A DNA stretch of 64,000 nucleotides from Rhodoflexus caldus (GCF_021206925.1 NZ_JAJPRF010000003.1:248001-312000), one strand, 5' to 3'; numbered from the stretch's first letter, positions 1-9,596 are shown. Notes: generated from the letters alone by a model not told the origin. Program-made: numbers and translations.

Positions 1-1
1 G

Positions 2-715
2 AGTAAGGCACATGGAGAAGTAGCTAAGTTAATCAGGGAAGGAATTACAACAAAAGAGCTCGATAAGCGTGCAGAGGAATACATCAGAGACCATGGGGCT
101 GTACCTTCTTTCTATAATTACAACGGCTTCCCCGCTTCTCTGTGTATTTCTGTCAATGAAACAGTTGTTCATGGTATTCCCGGTGAATATCGGTTAAAAT
201 CAGGTGACATTGTTTCTATTGACTGCGGTGTGTATATGAATGGCTACCATGCCGATTGTGCTTATACGTATCCGGTGGGCGAGGTAAGTGAAGAGGTAAT
301 GGAGTTGTTGCAAGTTACTCGCCAGTCTTTGTATGAAGGTATCGCACAGATGGCAGTAGGTAAGCGGATAGGTGATATAGGTTATGCCATTCAAAATTAT
401 GTACAGCCGCGCGGTTTTTCTGTGGTGCGCGAATTGGTTGGGCATGGCATAGGGAAAGACCTGCACGAAGAACCTCAGGTACCTAACTACGGAAAAAGAG
501 GTTCGGGTACAAAGATTCAAAACGGTATGGTGCTTGCCATAGAGCCTATGATTAATATGGGCAAGCGCGATGTGGTACATGAGGCAGACGGATGGACAAT
601 TCGCACAAGAGACAGAAAACCATCTGCCCATTATGAACATACGGTTGCTCTGTATAATGATAAGGTGGAAGTACTGACCAGTTTTGAATATATTGAACAA
701 GTGTTCAAATTTTAG
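2..715 (+). CDS. map: Type I methionine aminopeptidase, 5' truncated by window edge
   Basis: This cytosolic metalloenzyme removes the initiator methionine from new proteins. The reading frame is open from base 2, so the true start lies upstream of the window. All five metal ligands of the family are visible in order: Asp in SIDCG, Asp in HADCA, His in GHGIGKD, Glu in AIEPM and Glu in EHTVA. The substrate His is in HGIPG. Its stop is 8 bases before infA, and it sits in the usual place at the head of the infA-rpmJ-rpsM run, so it is probably co-transcribed with the ribosomal genes. Identity is seen directly from the motifs. Confidence 0.97.
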   Translation, partial: SKAHGEVAKLIREGITTKELDKRAEEYIRDHGAVPSFYNYNGFPASLCISVNETVVHGIPGEYRLKSGDIVSIDCGVYMNGYHADCAYTYPVGEVSEEVMELLQVTRQSLYEGIAQMAVGKRIGDIGYAIQNYVQPRGFSVVRELVGHGIGKDLHEEPQVPNYGKRGSGTKIQNGMVLAIEPMINMGKRDVVHEADGWTIRTRDRKPSAHYEHTVALYNDKVEVLTSFEYIEQVFKF

Positions 716-723
716 CTGATAAT

Positions 724-942
724 ATGCCAAAACAAGCAAACATTGAGTTAGACGGAACAATCATAGAAGCATTGTCAAATGCCATGTTTCGTGTTGAACT
801 TGAAAATGGCCATCAGATTATTGCCCATATTTCCGGTAAAATGCGCATGAATTTTATTCGCATATTGCCGGGAGACAAAGTAAAGTTGGAGATGTCTCCA
901 TATGACCTGACCAAGGGAAGAATTGTTTACCGTTACAAGTAA
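724..942 (+). CDS. infA: Translation initiation factor IF-1
   Basis: This 72-residue S1/OB-fold protein binds the A site of the 30S subunit during initiation. The length and sequence are typical of the family: an N-terminal [11 protein letters not shown] strand, then [25 protein letters not shown] and a C-terminal [11 protein letters not shown]. It lies between map and rpmJ within the ribosomal operon, with spacings of 8 and 24 bases, and is expected to share their transcript. Confidence 0.98.
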   Translation: MPKQANIELDGTIIEALSNAMFRVELENGHQIIAHISGKMRMNFIRILPGDKVKLEMSPYDLTKGRIVYRYK

Positions 943-966
943 TAAAGGACTTTAATTCACACGACC

Positions 967-1083
967 ATGAAAGTCAAAGCATCCATTAAAAAGCGTAGTG
1001 CTGAATGTAAGGTGATCCGTCGCAAAGGCAAGCTGTACGTGATCAATAAAAAGAATCCCAAGTTCAAGCAAAGACAAGGTTAA
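967..1083 (+). CDS. rpmJ: 50S ribosomal protein L36, zinc-less (C-) form
   Basis: This 38-residue ribosomal protein runs from [10 protein letters not shown] to KQRQG, the standard length and ends of bacterial L36. The zinc ribbon of the common form uses three Cys and one His. Here only Cys14 remains; the other three positions read Ser11, Asn27 and Phe33. It is therefore a zinc-independent C- paralogue by sequence. No second rpmJ is seen in the window. The gene lies between infA and rpsM, as in many bacteria. Confidence 0.96.
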   Translation: MKVKASIKKRSAECKVIRRKGKLYVINKKNPKFKQRQG

Positions 1084-1110
1084 TTAAGATTTTATTCATC
1101 CTGAAGAATC

Positions 1111-1491
1111 ATGGCAAGAATTTCCGGAGTTGATATTCCAGACAACAAGCGCGGTGAGATTTCTCTTACCTACATTTACGGTATCGGCAGGTCTTCTGCA
1201 AAGAAGATTTTGGCCAAAGCCGGTGTAGATGCAAACCGCAAAGTTTCTACATGGAATGATGCAGAATCAAAAGCCATTCGTGATATCATCAATGGCGAGT
1301 TTAAGGTAGAGGGCGAGCTCAAGTCTGAAGTTCAGTTGAGCATTAAGCGCCTGATGGACATTGGTTGTTACCGCGGCTTGCGTCATCGCAAAGGTCTCCC
1401 TGTGAGAGGTCAGAAGACTAAGAACAATGCTCGCACGCGTAAAGGTAAGCGTAAGACCGTAGCTAACAAGAAAGTAGCATCTAAGAAATAA
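1111..1491 (+). CDS. rpsM: 30S ribosomal protein S13
   Basis: This 126-residue protein of the 30S head contacts the P-site tRNA and forms bridges to the 50S subunit. The sequence starts [10 protein letters not shown] and contains the helix-two-turn-helix [14 protein letters not shown]. The conserved [24 protein letters not shown] block lies in the C-terminal half, followed by a Lys-rich tail typical of rRNA binding. It is 27 bases after rpmJ and 16 bases before rpsK, in the standard operon order. Confidence 0.98.
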   Translation: MARISGVDIPDNKRGEISLTYIYGIGRSSAKKILAKAGVDANRKVSTWNDAESKAIRDIINGEFKVEGELKSEVQLSIKRLMDIGCYRGLRHRKGLPVRGQKTKNNARTRKGKRKTVANKKVASKK

Positions 1492-1507
1492 TTAGGCGTG
1501 TAATATT

Positions 1508-1906
1508 ATGGCAACTCAATCCAAAAGAAAAGACAAAGCCAAAAAGCGTGTAGTTCATGTTGAATCTACAGGCCAAGTGCATATCAAAGCGTCTTTCAAC
1601 AACATTATTATCTCTATTACCAATAATGCAGGGCAAGTTATCTCTTGGTCTTCTGCCGGTAAAATGGGATTTAAGGGTTCTAAAAAGAACACTCCTTATG
1701 CGGCACAAACCGCTGCTGCCGAGTGTGCGAAAGTAGCATTTGACTTGGGCTTGCGTAAAGCTGAGGTTTTTGTTAAAGGTCCCGGCGCAGGGCGCGAATC
1801 GGCTATCAGAACTATCCAAAGTTCAGGTATTGAGGTAACTACTATCAAAGACGTTACCCCTCTGCCACACAATGGCTGCCGTCCTCCTAAAAAGCGTCGT
1901 GTGTAA
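1508..1906 (+). CDS. rpsK: 30S ribosomal protein S11
   Basis: This 132-residue platform protein of the 30S subunit carries the family blocks [33 protein letters not shown] and the C-terminal [13 protein letters not shown]. The N-terminal 15 residues are rich in Lys and Arg, as usual. The GxGxGRES-like segment [12 protein letters not shown] is present. It follows rpsM by 16 bases. An 84-base gap separates it from rpsD, the largest gap inside this run so far; no terminator is visible in that gap. Confidence 0.98.
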   Translation: MATQSKRKDKAKKRVVHVESTGQVHIKASFNNIIISITNNAGQVISWSSAGKMGFKGSKKNTPYAAQTAAAECAKVAFDLGLRKAEVFVKGPGAGRESAIRTIQSSGIEVTTIKDVTPLPHNGCRPPKKRRV

Positions 1907-1990
1907 TTTTCTATCGTTTAATAATGTTGAACTGCTGAATCTTCCGTTACCGAGAAGATGCAACATTGAAACACAAATTTTTACAATCCA

Positions 1991-2593
1991 ATGGCAAGAT
2001 ACACAGGTTCGAAATCGAAGATAGCAAGACGTTACGGTGAGCCTATCTTTGGTCCTTGCAAAGCACTGAAAAGCAAAAATTATCCTCCGGGTCAGCACGG
2101 CAGAGGAAAAAAACGCAAGTCTTCGGAATATGCTGTCCAGTTGATGGAAAAGCAGAAGGCAAAATACATCTATGGTGTATTGGAGCGTCAATTCCGCCGC
2201 ACATTTGAGCGCGCTTCCCGTATGGGTGGTGTTACAGGTACTAACTTATTGCGATTGTTGGAAGCTCGCTTAGATAACATTGTTTATCGCTTAGGCATTG
2301 CTCCTACACGCCGCGCAGCACGCCAGTTAGTATCGCACAAACATATTACCGTGAACGGCGAAGTAGTTAATATCCCTTCTTATTCTCTCCGTCCGGGTGA
2401 TGTAGTGGCTGTTCGTGAGAAATCTAAATCTCTGGAAGCTATCACAAAATCTGTTTCAGGTCGTGTGAACCGTTTCCCATGGCTGGAGTGGAATCCGGCA
2501 GAACTTTCAGGTAAATTTGTAAGTATGCCTGAACGTGAGGAAATTCAGGAAAACATTAAAGAGCAACTCATCGTTGAACTTTACTCAAAATAA
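1991..2593 (+). CDS. rpsD: 30S ribosomal protein S4
   Basis: This 200-residue primary rRNA-binding protein nucleates assembly of the 30S body and in many bacteria also represses its own operon by binding mRNA. The sequence begins [21 protein letters not shown]. The S4 RNA-binding domain is in the second half, with [24 protein letters not shown] and [12 protein letters not shown]. The zinc cysteines found in some S4 proteins are absent. It sits between rpsK and rpoA as usual. The gap on its 5' side could hold an S4-responsive leader, but I see no convincing pseudoknot by eye. Confidence 0.98.
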   Translation: MARYTGSKSKIARRYGEPIFGPCKALKSKNYPPGQHGRGKKRKSSEYAVQLMEKQKAKYIYGVLERQFRRTFERASRMGGVTGTNLLRLLEARLDNIVYRLGIAPTRRAARQLVSHKHITVNGEVVNIPSYSLRPGDVVAVREKSKSLEAITKSVSGRVNRFPWLEWNPAELSGKFVSMPEREEIQENIKEQLIVELYSK

Positions 2594-2648
2594 TATTACT
2601 TTCTTTGGTTATCAGGTTGCTTAACAAAAAACAAGTAAGGAGTAAACT

Positions 2649-3638
2649 ATGTCCATATTAGCATTTCAAATGCCCGATAAGGTGGTGATGGAGAAGGCAG
2701 ACGATTTTCACGGTCTGTTTGAATTCAAGCCTCTTGAAAAAGGTTATGGGGTTACTATTGGTAATGCTCTGCGTCGCATTCTCCTTTCTTCATTGGAAGG
2801 CTACGCAATTATCGGCATCAAGATACATGGGGTACTCCATGAGTTTTCAACCATTGAAGGTGTTGTTGAGGACGTATCTGAAATTGTGTTGAATTTGAAA
2901 ATGGTTCGCTTTAAGCGACTGGTAGATAATCCTGACTTGAAATTTACGGTTACCGTTAAAGGACAGTCTGTACTTACTGCCGGCGATTTCAATAATTTCA
3001 CCGACCAGTTTCAGGTACTTAATCCGGATCACGTCATTTGCAACTTGGATCCCTCTGTTTCACTGGAAATGGATATTCATTTGGACAAAGGACGTGGTTA
3101 TGTGCCTGCCGAAGAAAACAGGGTTGCGGATAGCAGTTTCGGCTATATTCCTATCGATGCTATTTTTACACCTATCCGAAACGTAAAATACAGCGTTGAA
3201 AATACACGCGTGGAACAGAAAACTGACTACGAGCGCTTATTGCTTGAAATTCAGACCGACGGTTCCATCCACCCTGAAGACGCTTTGAAAGGCGCTGCCA
3301 ATATTCTGATTAAACACTTCATGCTTTTTGCTGACCAAACCATGACTTTTGAGTCGCCTAAGCAAGAAGAAGAAGAAGCGGTTGATGAGGAATATTTGCA
3401 CATGCGTAAACTGTTGAAGACCTCACTGTCAGACTTGGATTTGTCGGTGCGTGCCTACAACTGTTTGAAAGCTGCTGATATCAAAACACTCGGCGATTTG
3501 GTACAGTTGGAAATTTCCGAAATGATGAAGTTCCGCAACTTCGGACGCAAATCATTAACAGAACTTGAACAACTGGTAGCTGAGAAGAATCTTGCTTTCG
3601 GCATGGACGTAACAAAATACAGATTGGACGAAGATTAA
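2649..3638 (+). CDS. rpoA: DNA-directed RNA polymerase alpha subunit
   Basis: This 329-residue subunit dimerises to seed RNA polymerase assembly, and its C-terminal domain contacts upstream DNA and activators. The N-terminal domain shows [26 protein letters not shown] (spanning about residues 27-52). An acidic linker rich in Glu lies near residue 240. The C-terminal domain contains [20 protein letters not shown] and [13 protein letters not shown], which form the helix-hairpin-helix-type DNA-contacting region. The length matches the family. It is followed after 8 bases by rplQ. Confidence 0.98.
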   Translation: MSILAFQMPDKVVMEKADDFHGLFEFKPLEKGYGVTIGNALRRILLSSLEGYAIIGIKIHGVLHEFSTIEGVVEDVSEIVLNLKMVRFKRLVDNPDLKFTVTVKGQSVLTAGDFNNFTDQFQVLNPDHVICNLDPSVSLEMDIHLDKGRGYVPAEENRVADSSFGYIPIDAIFTPIRNVKYSVENTRVEQKTDYERLLLEIQTDGSIHPEDALKGAANILIKHFMLFADQTMTFESPKQEEEEAVDEEYLHMRKLLKTSLSDLDLSVRAYNCLKAADIKTLGDLVQLEISEMMKFRNFGRKSLTELEQLVAEKNLAFGMDVTKYRLDED

Positions 3639-3646
3639 CTATTACC

Positions 3647-4132
3647 ATGAGACACGGAAGAAAAATCAATCATTTAGGTCGTACTGCTTCGCATCGCAAG
3701 GCGTTGCTGTCCAATATGGCCGCTTCACTGATTGTTCATAAAAGAATCAATACAACAGTGGCTAAAGCTAAGGCTCTCCGCAAGTTTATTGAGCCACTGA
3801 TTACAAAGTCAAAGACAGATACTACACACTCGCGTCGTATGGCTTTTGCTTACCTGCAAGACAAAGAGGCTGTACGTATTCTGTTTGATGAGGTAGCACG
3901 CAAAGTGGTAGACCGCCCGGGTGGATATACCCGCATCCTGAAAACCGATTTTCGTTTGGGCGACAATGCGGAAATGTGCATGATGGAACTGGTAGATTAC
4001 AACAGCGTGATGTTGGCCAATGAAAAAGCCGCTACAGCCAAGAAAACCCGTCGCGGACGCAAAAAATCAACAACTACTGCTACCGAATCAGCAGCTGCTG
4101 AGAATGTTGCCGAAACACCTGCAACTGAGTAG
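3647..4132 (+). CDS. rplQ: 50S ribosomal protein L17 with C-terminal extension
   Basis: This large-subunit protein lies near the exit tunnel. Residues 1-120 are a canonical L17: [17 protein letters not shown], then [19 protein letters not shown] and the C-terminal [15 protein letters not shown]. The family core is about 120 residues, but this protein has 161. The extra 35-40 residues are rich in Lys, Ala, Thr and Glu and look disordered. Tails of this kind are common in Bacteroidota L17. It is the last gene of the ribosomal run and is followed by a strong terminator. Confidence 0.97.
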   Translation: MRHGRKINHLGRTASHRKALLSNMAASLIVHKRINTTVAKAKALRKFIEPLITKSKTDTTHSRRMAFAYLQDKEAVRILFDEVARKVVDRPGGYTRILKTDFRLGDNAEMCMMELVDYNSVMLANEKAATAKKTRRGRKKSTTTATESAAAENVAETPATE

Positions 4133-4164
4133 TTTCAGAATGTTCAGCACTTGATAAGATATGG

Positions 4165-4200
4165 GAAGGATTTGGCGATATGTCAAATCCTTCTTATTTT
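4165..4200 (+). terminator. Rho-independent terminator of the ribosomal/rpoA operon
   Basis: A perfect 10-base stem (4165-4174 with 4184-4193) with a 9-base loop is followed by a T-rich tract. It lies 33 bases after the rplQ stop and 23 bases before the next gene. It marks the end of the operon. Confidence 0.85.
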
Positions 4201-4222
4201 AATAGGCTTATTCCACACACTT

Positions 4223-4636
4223 ATGAAAGTTTCCTCAAGGCTTTTATTGCTGACAGTGAGTTGCCTGTTAATGGCTGTTGTTTCTTCCTGCCGTTCTTTG
4301 AGTGTGAAAAAAGACTACCGGACACTTGCCGGCTCGTGGAAAGAAGAATGGGGGGCAGAAGATGTGAAATACAATGATATTTATCAGATTGCGCATCTGG
4401 GCGGCAACAAACTGGCGATTACTTGCAAAGGGAAAGCTAATTATATTATCAGTGGGGTAAGTTATGATAAGAAAATACTCCGCTTACAATTAGAAATTAG
4501 GGATAACAAATACAAAACCGGTTCAGCCACAGTGCAGTATGAACTGAAACTAAGCCAATCGCCTTCGGTGCTTGTCGGAACGGCTGTTAATCATGAGAAT
4601 AAGACAATTCCCGTTCGGTGGCTGAAACAAGAATAA
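4223..4636 (+). CDS. Small predicted lipoprotein of unknown function
   Basis: This 137-residue protein has a signal peptide, MKVSSRLLLL followed by a hydrophobic stretch, ending in a lipobox VSSC with the lipidated Cys at residue 23. The mature part resembles small Bacteroidota lipoproteins with a short beta-rich domain (LAGSWKEEWG, LGGNKLAITCKGKANYI). The ATG at 4223 is chosen because an upstream TTG in the same frame at 4151 would lie before and across the terminator hairpin. It ends 7 bases before mutY, suggesting co-transcription. The function is not recognised. Confidence 0.75.
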   Translation: MKVSSRLLLLTVSCLLMAVVSSCRSLSVKKDYRTLAGSWKEEWGAEDVKYNDIYQIAHLGGNKLAITCKGKANYIISGVSYDKKILRLQLEIRDNKYKTGSATVQYELKLSQSPSVLVGTAVNHENKTIPVRWLKQE

Positions 4637-4643
4637 CCGACTC

Positions 4644-5777
4644 ATGGCGGAAAGTATTTTGAATTTCGGGCAACAACTTGTCCGTTGGTATCATGCCCAT
4701 AAGCGCGACTTGCCTTGGCGCAATGTAGATAATCCTTACCTGATATGGCTTTCGGAGGTTATTTTGCAGCAAACACGGGTAGTACAAGGGCTGCCTTACT
4801 ATGAAAAATTTGCTGCTGCCTACCCTACAGTCGTTGATTTAGCGGCCGCTTCTGAACAAGAGGTGCTTAGGTTGTGGCAAGGGCTGGGCTATTACTCCCG
4901 TGCCAGAAATATGCACGCAACGGCACGCACAATAGCAGAACAGTATGGAGGGGAATTCCCCGATAATTACTCGGATTTACTGCAATTGAAAGGCATTGGC
5001 CCCTACACGGCTGCTGCGATAGCTTCTTTTGCTTACAATGAGCCTGTGGCAGTGGTAGATGGAAACGTATATCGTGTACTCGCACGGCTGTACGGCATCA
5101 CAGATGACATCTCCTCTCACAAAGGCAAGCAATTTTTTGCAAAATATGCACAGCAATTATTGCAGGAAAGTTTACCTTCGGTTGAGCCTTCGGTCTACAA
5201 TCAGGCAATTATGGAGTTTGGTGCCATTCACTGTACGCCTGCTGCTCCGGCCTGCAACACCTGTCCGTTTAAGCAATATTGCTATGCTTATACCAATGAA
5301 ATGCAGGCTCAATTGCCTGTGAAAGAAAAGAAGATAAAGACAAAGCAACGGAACTTTATCTATTTTCTGTTTGACTACGAAGGGCAAATTTTGGTAAAAG
5401 AGCGCATGCGTGGTGATATTTGGCAAGGTTTGTATGACTTCCCGATGGTTGAAGAAAAGGAAGGAGCGCCGATTGTGTCCTCTGAACTTATTCGTCAAAC
5501 GTATGAACAAATACTACCTTTGCTACCTTTGCAAAATCTTGCGGCAGGCACATTGGTCAATGGGCTGCCCTTACAAATTGCAGGGATTTCAGGCACATAC
5601 AAGCATCAACTGACGCATCAGTCGTTATTGGTGCAATTTGTACACCTGAAAGTTATTGCGGCAGAGTTTTGGCAACAGATATCCGGTGCAGGTTTTTTGT
5701 CGGTTTCACAGGCAGTACTTGAAGAACTGCCCAAGCCGGTTTTACTGGCAAATTACTTGCAGGAATATTTTTTTTAG
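4644..5777 (+). CDS. mutY: A/G-specific adenine DNA glycosylase MutY
   Basis: MutY removes adenine mispaired with 8-oxoguanine in base excision repair. The 377-residue protein has the catalytic Glu38 in WLSEVILQQT, a helix-hairpin-helix LKGIGPYTAAAI, and the catalytic Asp139 in VVDGNVYRVLAR. The iron-sulfur cluster ligands Cys197, Cys204, Cys207 and Cys213 have the exact C-x6-C-x2-C-x5-C spacing. Residues from about 230 form the NUDIX-like C-terminal domain that recognises 8-oxoG (FLFDYEGQILVKER, WQGLYDFPMVE). It precedes ssb by 22 bases. The mutY-ssb-gldE-gldD order is known from gliding Bacteroidota. Confidence 0.96.
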   Translation: MAESILNFGQQLVRWYHAHKRDLPWRNVDNPYLIWLSEVILQQTRVVQGLPYYEKFAAAYPTVVDLAAASEQEVLRLWQGLGYYSRARNMHATARTIAEQYGGEFPDNYSDLLQLKGIGPYTAAAIASFAYNEPVAVVDGNVYRVLARLYGITDDISSHKGKQFFAKYAQQLLQESLPSVEPSVYNQAIMEFGAIHCTPAAPACNTCPFKQYCYAYTNEMQAQLPVKEKKIKTKQRNFIYFLFDYEGQILVKERMRGDIWQGLYDFPMVEEKEGAPIVSSELIRQTYEQILPLLPLQNLAAGTLVNGLPLQIAGISGTYKHQLTHQSLLVQFVHLKVIAAEFWQQISGAGFLSVSQAVLEELPKPVLLANYLQEYFF

Positions 5778-5799
5778 TAAATTTATCCAAAAAAGAATC

Positions 5800-6270
5800 A
5801 TGGTTAATAAAGCTATTCTTGTGGGCAACTTGGGTAAAGACCCTGTTGTCAGGCATACTGCCAACGGGGTACCGATAGCTACTTTTTCCTTAGCAACTTC
5901 TGAGTCATACAAAGACGAGAGCGGCGAGCGCATAGAAAAAACCGAGTGGCACAATATTGTTTTATGGCGTGGCTTGGCCGAGGTGGCGGAGAAATACCTG
6001 AAAAAAGGAATGAAGGTATATATTGAAGGAAAAATTACAACCCGTGAATACGAACAGGACGGGGTAAAAAAATATATTACGGAGATTGTAGGTAACAACA
6101 TGCAGATTCTGACCAGCCGCAGCGAGTCGGGTGGAGGTGGCCGCGAGGCAATCCCAATGCCCGAAGAGCCGCCTGCTTATCAGAATCGCAGCACAGGAAG
6201 CCAAGGAAGCACTAAGCCAACTCCGCCTGTGGTACAAGAATCATCCGGCGACGACGAACTGCCTTTTTAA
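5800..6270 (+). CDS. ssb: Single-stranded DNA-binding protein
   Basis: SSB coats single-stranded DNA and recruits repair and replication partners. The start at 5800 gives the canonical MVNKAILVGNLGKDP and a 156-residue protein; an upstream in-frame start at 5656 would run through mutY and is rejected. The OB fold spans about residues 1-110, with TEWHNIVLWRGLAEVAEKYLKKG and VYIEGKI. A Gly/Ser/Pro-rich linker follows. The C-terminal tip DDELPF is the partner-binding peptide. It stands 22 bases after mutY and directly precedes gldE. Confidence 0.97.
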   Translation: MVNKAILVGNLGKDPVVRHTANGVPIATFSLATSESYKDESGERIEKTEWHNIVLWRGLAEVAEKYLKKGMKVYIEGKITTREYEQDGVKKYITEIVGNNMQILTSRSESGGGGREAIPMPEEPPAYQNRSTGSQGSTKPTPPVVQESSGDDELPF

Positions 6271-6294
6271 TGTTTTCAAACTGACCCCTCCGTT

Positions 6295-7644
6295 TTGGAA
6301 GCAATCCCCGACTTATTTGGGCAAATGCCACCGATTGTCATCAGTTCTGTTTGGCTTATGTATTCGGTAGAAGGCATTATATTATGTCTTCTGTTACTTT
6401 GTTCTGCATTGATATCCGGTTCGGAAGTGGCTTTCTTTTCACTGAAACCCCAGCAACTTGCTGAGTGTCGCCACAGCAGTTCGCAAACCGAACGCGATAT
6501 TGCCCTGTTGGTCAGCGACCCGCGCAAATTGCTGGCTACGGTGCTGATATTGAACAATTTAGTGAACATCAGCATTGTTACGCTTTCTACCTACATGGTG
6601 ATAGATATTATCGGGAAGAACAGCCCACAGGCAACGCTTGCCATGTCTGTTCTTACGCTGGTAGTAACTTTCATGATTGTTTTTTTCGGCGAAGTAATCC
6701 CCAAGGTTTATTCCAATCAGCGGGCGCTTAGTTTTGCCCGATTAACAGCTACTCCTATTCTATGGCTCAGCAAAATTCTGCATCCTGTTGCTTTTTTATT
6801 GTTACAGATGAGCCGCTTGGTGGAAAGTCGTATGCAAAAGAAGGGCTACAACGTGTCTATTGAGGAGTTGAATCAGGCATTGGAAATCACTACCACGTCT
6901 GAAAAAACCAGCGATGACCAAAAAGAAATCCTGAAAAGCATAGTTAATTTCAGCACCATCACCGTGCGCAAAATTATGCAGATGCGTATGGATATCTGTG
7001 CGGCCGACACCGAGTGGCGTTTCCATGAGCTATTGGCCTACGTAAATGAGATGGGGTACTCCCGTTTGCCTGTTTACCGGGAAACAATTGACAAAATTGA
7101 GGGAATTCTTTATGTGAAAGACATTCTCCCGCATTTGGAACAATCCGATGATTTTGAGTGGCAGCAGCTCATCAGGCGCGAGGTCTTTTTTGTACCTGAA
7201 AACAAACGGATAGACCAACTGATGAAAGACTTTCAGGCAAGGCGCGTACATATGGCGATTGTGGTAGATGAATACGGAGGTACGGCCGGGCTGATTACAT
7301 TGGAAGACATTATAGAGGAAATTATCGGCGATATCAACGATGAGTTTGATACACGCGATGTTACTTACAAGCGAGTAGATGAAAACACTTACTTTTTTGA
7401 AGGGAAAACCTTGTTAATAGATTTTTGCCGCATTTTAGATGTGGACATTGATATTTTTGATGAGGTGAGGGGCGATAGTGAATCGCTGGGCGGTTTGCTG
7501 CTCGAGTTGTTTGCCCGTATGCCGCGCGTAGGGGAAAAGAAAAGGTTTAAAAATTTCATTTTCACGGTTATGTCCGTGGATAAAAAACGCATAAAAAATG
7601 TCAGGGTATTTATCAGGAAAGATGCGCCTGTTATACATGATTAG
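6295..7644 (+). CDS. gldE: Gliding motility-associated CNNM/CBS protein GldE
   Basis: This is an inner-membrane protein of the CorC/HlyC family with a DUF21 transmembrane region. It has four hydrophobic segments in residues 20-165, two CBS domains at about 215-340 (TVRKIMQMRMDICA, GYSRLPVYRE, MAIVVDEYGGTAGLITLEDIIEEIIG), and a C-terminal CorC-type domain. In Flavobacterium johnsoniae GldE helps GldD in gliding. TTG at 6295 is the likely start because it gives the family's short acidic lead (EAIPD); ATG at 6325 is the alternative. Its 3' end overlaps gldD by 23 bases, consistent with translational coupling. Confidence 0.9.
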   Translation: MEAIPDLFGQMPPIVISSVWLMYSVEGIILCLLLLCSALISGSEVAFFSLKPQQLAECRHSSSQTERDIALLVSDPRKLLATVLILNNLVNISIVTLSTYMVIDIIGKNSPQATLAMSVLTLVVTFMIVFFGEVIPKVYSNQRALSFARLTATPILWLSKILHPVAFLLLQMSRLVESRMQKKGYNVSIEELNQALEITTTSEKTSDDQKEILKSIVNFSTITVRKIMQMRMDICAADTEWRFHELLAYVNEMGYSRLPVYRETIDKIEGILYVKDILPHLEQSDDFEWQQLIRREVFFVPENKRIDQLMKDFQARRVHMAIVVDEYGGTAGLITLEDIIEEIIGDINDEFDTRDVTYKRVDENTYFFEGKTLLIDFCRILDVDIDIFDEVRGDSESLGGLLLELFARMPRVGEKKRFKNFIFTVMSVDKKRIKNVRVFIRKDAPVIHD

Positions 7645-8218
7645 CGGGCTGCTTGCCCTGGTTGCCTGCCGGTCGGAACAGGACTTTAAACCAAAACCTA
7701 AGGGGTACCACCATATTGAGTTGCCTCCGCATCAATATGTGCTTACGCCCGATTCGCTGCCGTATATATTTGAGTATTCTACGCACGCAAAACTGATGAA
7801 CGACACATCTTTTGTGGCAGAGCGCTACTGGATGGAGTTATATTACCCTGAGTTCACTGCCAATATTGATGTGTCCTATAAGCGCATTCGCAGCCCCAAA
7901 GACCTACGCGACTACGTAAACGATTGCTATAAATTGGCGCAAAAGCACAATATCCGCGCAGAATCTATTGAGGAAATCATCACCAAAACACCTAACGGGA
8001 TGACTGCGGTGATGTATCAGTTAGAAGGGGACGTGCCTACGACCTTCCAGTTTTACGTAACCGATTCGGTGAAGCATTTTTTCCGAACATCGCTCTATTT
8101 CCCTACTTCACAGAAAAATGATTCGCTTGCACCCCTGATTCGCTATACTACGCAAGATATGGTGCACATTATCAACACTTTGCGCTGGAATCCCAAAGTA
8201 GCCGACCGATTGAAGTAG
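7622..8218 (+). CDS. gldD: Gliding motility lipoprotein GldD
   Basis: This 198-residue lipoprotein has a short signal peptide with lipobox ALVAC and Cys16. The mature sequence has the GldD hallmarks: GYHHIELPPHQY, then LPYIFEYSTHAK, a WMELYYPEFTA segment and QLEGDVPTTFQFYVTDSVKHFFRTSLYF. GldD is required for gliding and for type IX-linked surface protein movement in Flavobacterium. The ATG at 7622 fits the signal peptide better than the TTG or GTG positions just upstream. The gene overlaps the end of gldE. Together with gldE it suggests the cell glides or at least has a type IX system. Confidence 0.93.
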   Translation: MRLLYMISGLLALVACRSEQDFKPKPKGYHHIELPPHQYVLTPDSLPYIFEYSTHAKLMNDTSFVAERYWMELYYPEFTANIDVSYKRIRSPKDLRDYVNDCYKLAQKHNIRAESIEEIITKTPNGMTAVMYQLEGDVPTTFQFYVTDSVKHFFRTSLYFPTSQKNDSLAPLIRYTTQDMVHIINTLRWNPKVADRLK

Positions 8219-8234
8219 CAAAGGAAGCAAATCT

Positions 8235-8260
8235 AAACGCATCGCAGTTTAGCGTTTTTG
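8235..8260 (+). terminator. Weak terminator-like hairpin after gldD
   Basis: A 6-base stem (8235-8240 with 8252-8257) with an 11-base loop continues into a run of five T. It lies 17 bases after the gldD stop. The stem is short, so this is a tentative call. Confidence 0.4.
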
Positions 8261-8324
8261 AGAGGTTTTACGCAGAGGCAATGCACATTGCTCTCGGGGG
8301 GGGCACTAATGATTCCCGATAATG

Positions 8325-8355
8325 AAAAACCCCTGTACGCTTTCGGGTACAGGGG
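8325..8355 (-). terminator. Rho-independent terminator of the thiolase gene
   Basis: A 9-base perfect stem (8330-8338 with 8347-8355) is preceded on the plus strand by five A, which is a U-run on the minus strand. It lies 29 bases after the stop of the minus-strand thiolase gene. Confidence 0.85.
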
Positions 8356-8383
8356 CATGATAGAATGCGATAAGATTTTTCGG

Positions 8384-9559
8384 TTAGTTCAACAGCTCGT
8401 AGATGCCTGCCACGCCTTGTCCACCGCCTACGCAGGCCGTTACCATACCGTATTTCAGGTTGCGGCGACGCATTTCGTTGAACAGTTGGATGGATAACTT
8501 CGTACCTGTGCAACCCAGCGGATGGCCTAATGCCACAGCGCCGCCGTTTACGTTCGTAATTTCAGGGTTCATATCCAACTCTTGCATAACCGCCAATGCT
8601 TGCGCGGCGAAGGCCTCATTCAATTCAATTAATTGAATGTCATTCAGTTTTAAGCCTGCCTGCTTAAGCGCCTTAGGCACTGCCGCCACAGGGCCTATAC
8701 CCATAATGCGCGGGTTTACACCCTCTGCCGCATAGGCAATCATGCGGGCAATGGGTTTCAGTCCTAACTCATTCACCATGCGCTCCGACATTACCATTAC
8801 AAAAGCTGCACCGTCGGAAGTTTGCGATGAGTTGCCTGCGGTTACTTGGCCACCCATGGCAAAAGCAGGTTTCAGTTTGGCCAGCGCTTCCAGAGAGGTA
8901 TCGGCGCGAGGCCCTTCGTCGGTATCTACCACGAACTGACGCTGTTTTTTCTTGCCGCTTTCGTCTATGTAGTTTTCAACTACGGTTATAGGTACAATTT
9001 CATCTTTAAATTTACCTGCCTGAATGGCTGCAATGGCTTTCTGGTGAGAGTAGTATGAAAACTCATCCGCCTTTTCGCGGGTGATTTTAAAGTCTTGTGC
9101 AACCTGTTCGGCAGTAAGCCCCATGCCTAAATAGTATTCGGGGTGTTTTTCTGCAATTTTCCAGTTGAGGGCGGTTTTCCAGCCGGTAGTGGGTACAAGC
9201 GACATGGATTCTGTACCACCGGCAATGATGCAGTCGGCATGGCCGGCCTTGATTTTAGCGGTTGCCATAGCAATGGCTTCAACGCCCGAGCCACAGTAGC
9301 GGTTGATTGTAACGCCCGGCACATTGATAGGCAGCGACAGAAGAGAAATCATGCGTGCCATTTGCATACCTTGCTCTGCTTCGGGAACGGCATTGCCCAC
9401 AATAAGGTCATCTACGCGCGAAGCATCAAAATTGGGCACGGAGGTTACCAAATGTTTGATTACATCGGCTGCCAAATCGTCGGGGCGAGTGAAACGAAAA
9501 CCGCCACGGCTTGATTTTCCTACGGCTGTACGATAGCCTGCTACGATATATGCGTCCAT
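8384..9559 (-). CDS. Acetyl-CoA C-acyltransferase (thiolase)
   Basis: Thiolases cleave 3-ketoacyl-CoA (beta-oxidation) or condense acetyl-CoA. The 391-residue length is standard. The nucleophile Cys89 lies in NRYCGSGVEAI, His346 in GHPLGCTG, and the acid/base Cys376 in TACVGGGQG. The degradative FadA type is most likely from the overall sequence (ASRVDDLIVGNAVPEAEQGMQMAR), but no other fad gene is beside it, so the direction of the reaction is inferred. It has its own promoter and its own terminator, so it is probably a single-gene transcript. Confidence 0.93.
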   Translation of the reverse strand: MDAYIVAGYRTAVGKSSRGGFRFTRPDDLAADVIKHLVTSVPNFDASRVDDLIVGNAVPEAEQGMQMARMISLLSLPINVPGVTINRYCGSGVEAIAMATAKIKAGHADCIIAGGTESMSLVPTTGWKTALNWKIAEKHPEYYLGMGLTAEQVAQDFKITREKADEFSYYSHQKAIAAIQAGKFKDEIVPITVVENYIDESGKKKQRQFVVDTDEGPRADTSLEALAKLKPAFAMGGQVTAGNSSQTSDGAAFVMVMSERMVNELGLKPIARMIAYAAEGVNPRIMGIGPVAAVPKALKQAGLKLNDIQLIELNEAFAAQALAVMQELDMNPEITNVNGGAVALGHPLGCTGTKLSIQLFNEMRRRNLKYGMVTACVGGGQGVAGIYELLN

Positions 9560-9596
9560 AATTACCGGTTTGGGGTGTCTGAATTAGGTGTTTATG

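Noticed and set aside
5656-5799. Extended ssb start
   Set aside because: It would overlap mutY in full and adds residues unlike SSB. ATG 5800 gives the canonical MVNKAILVGNLGKD.
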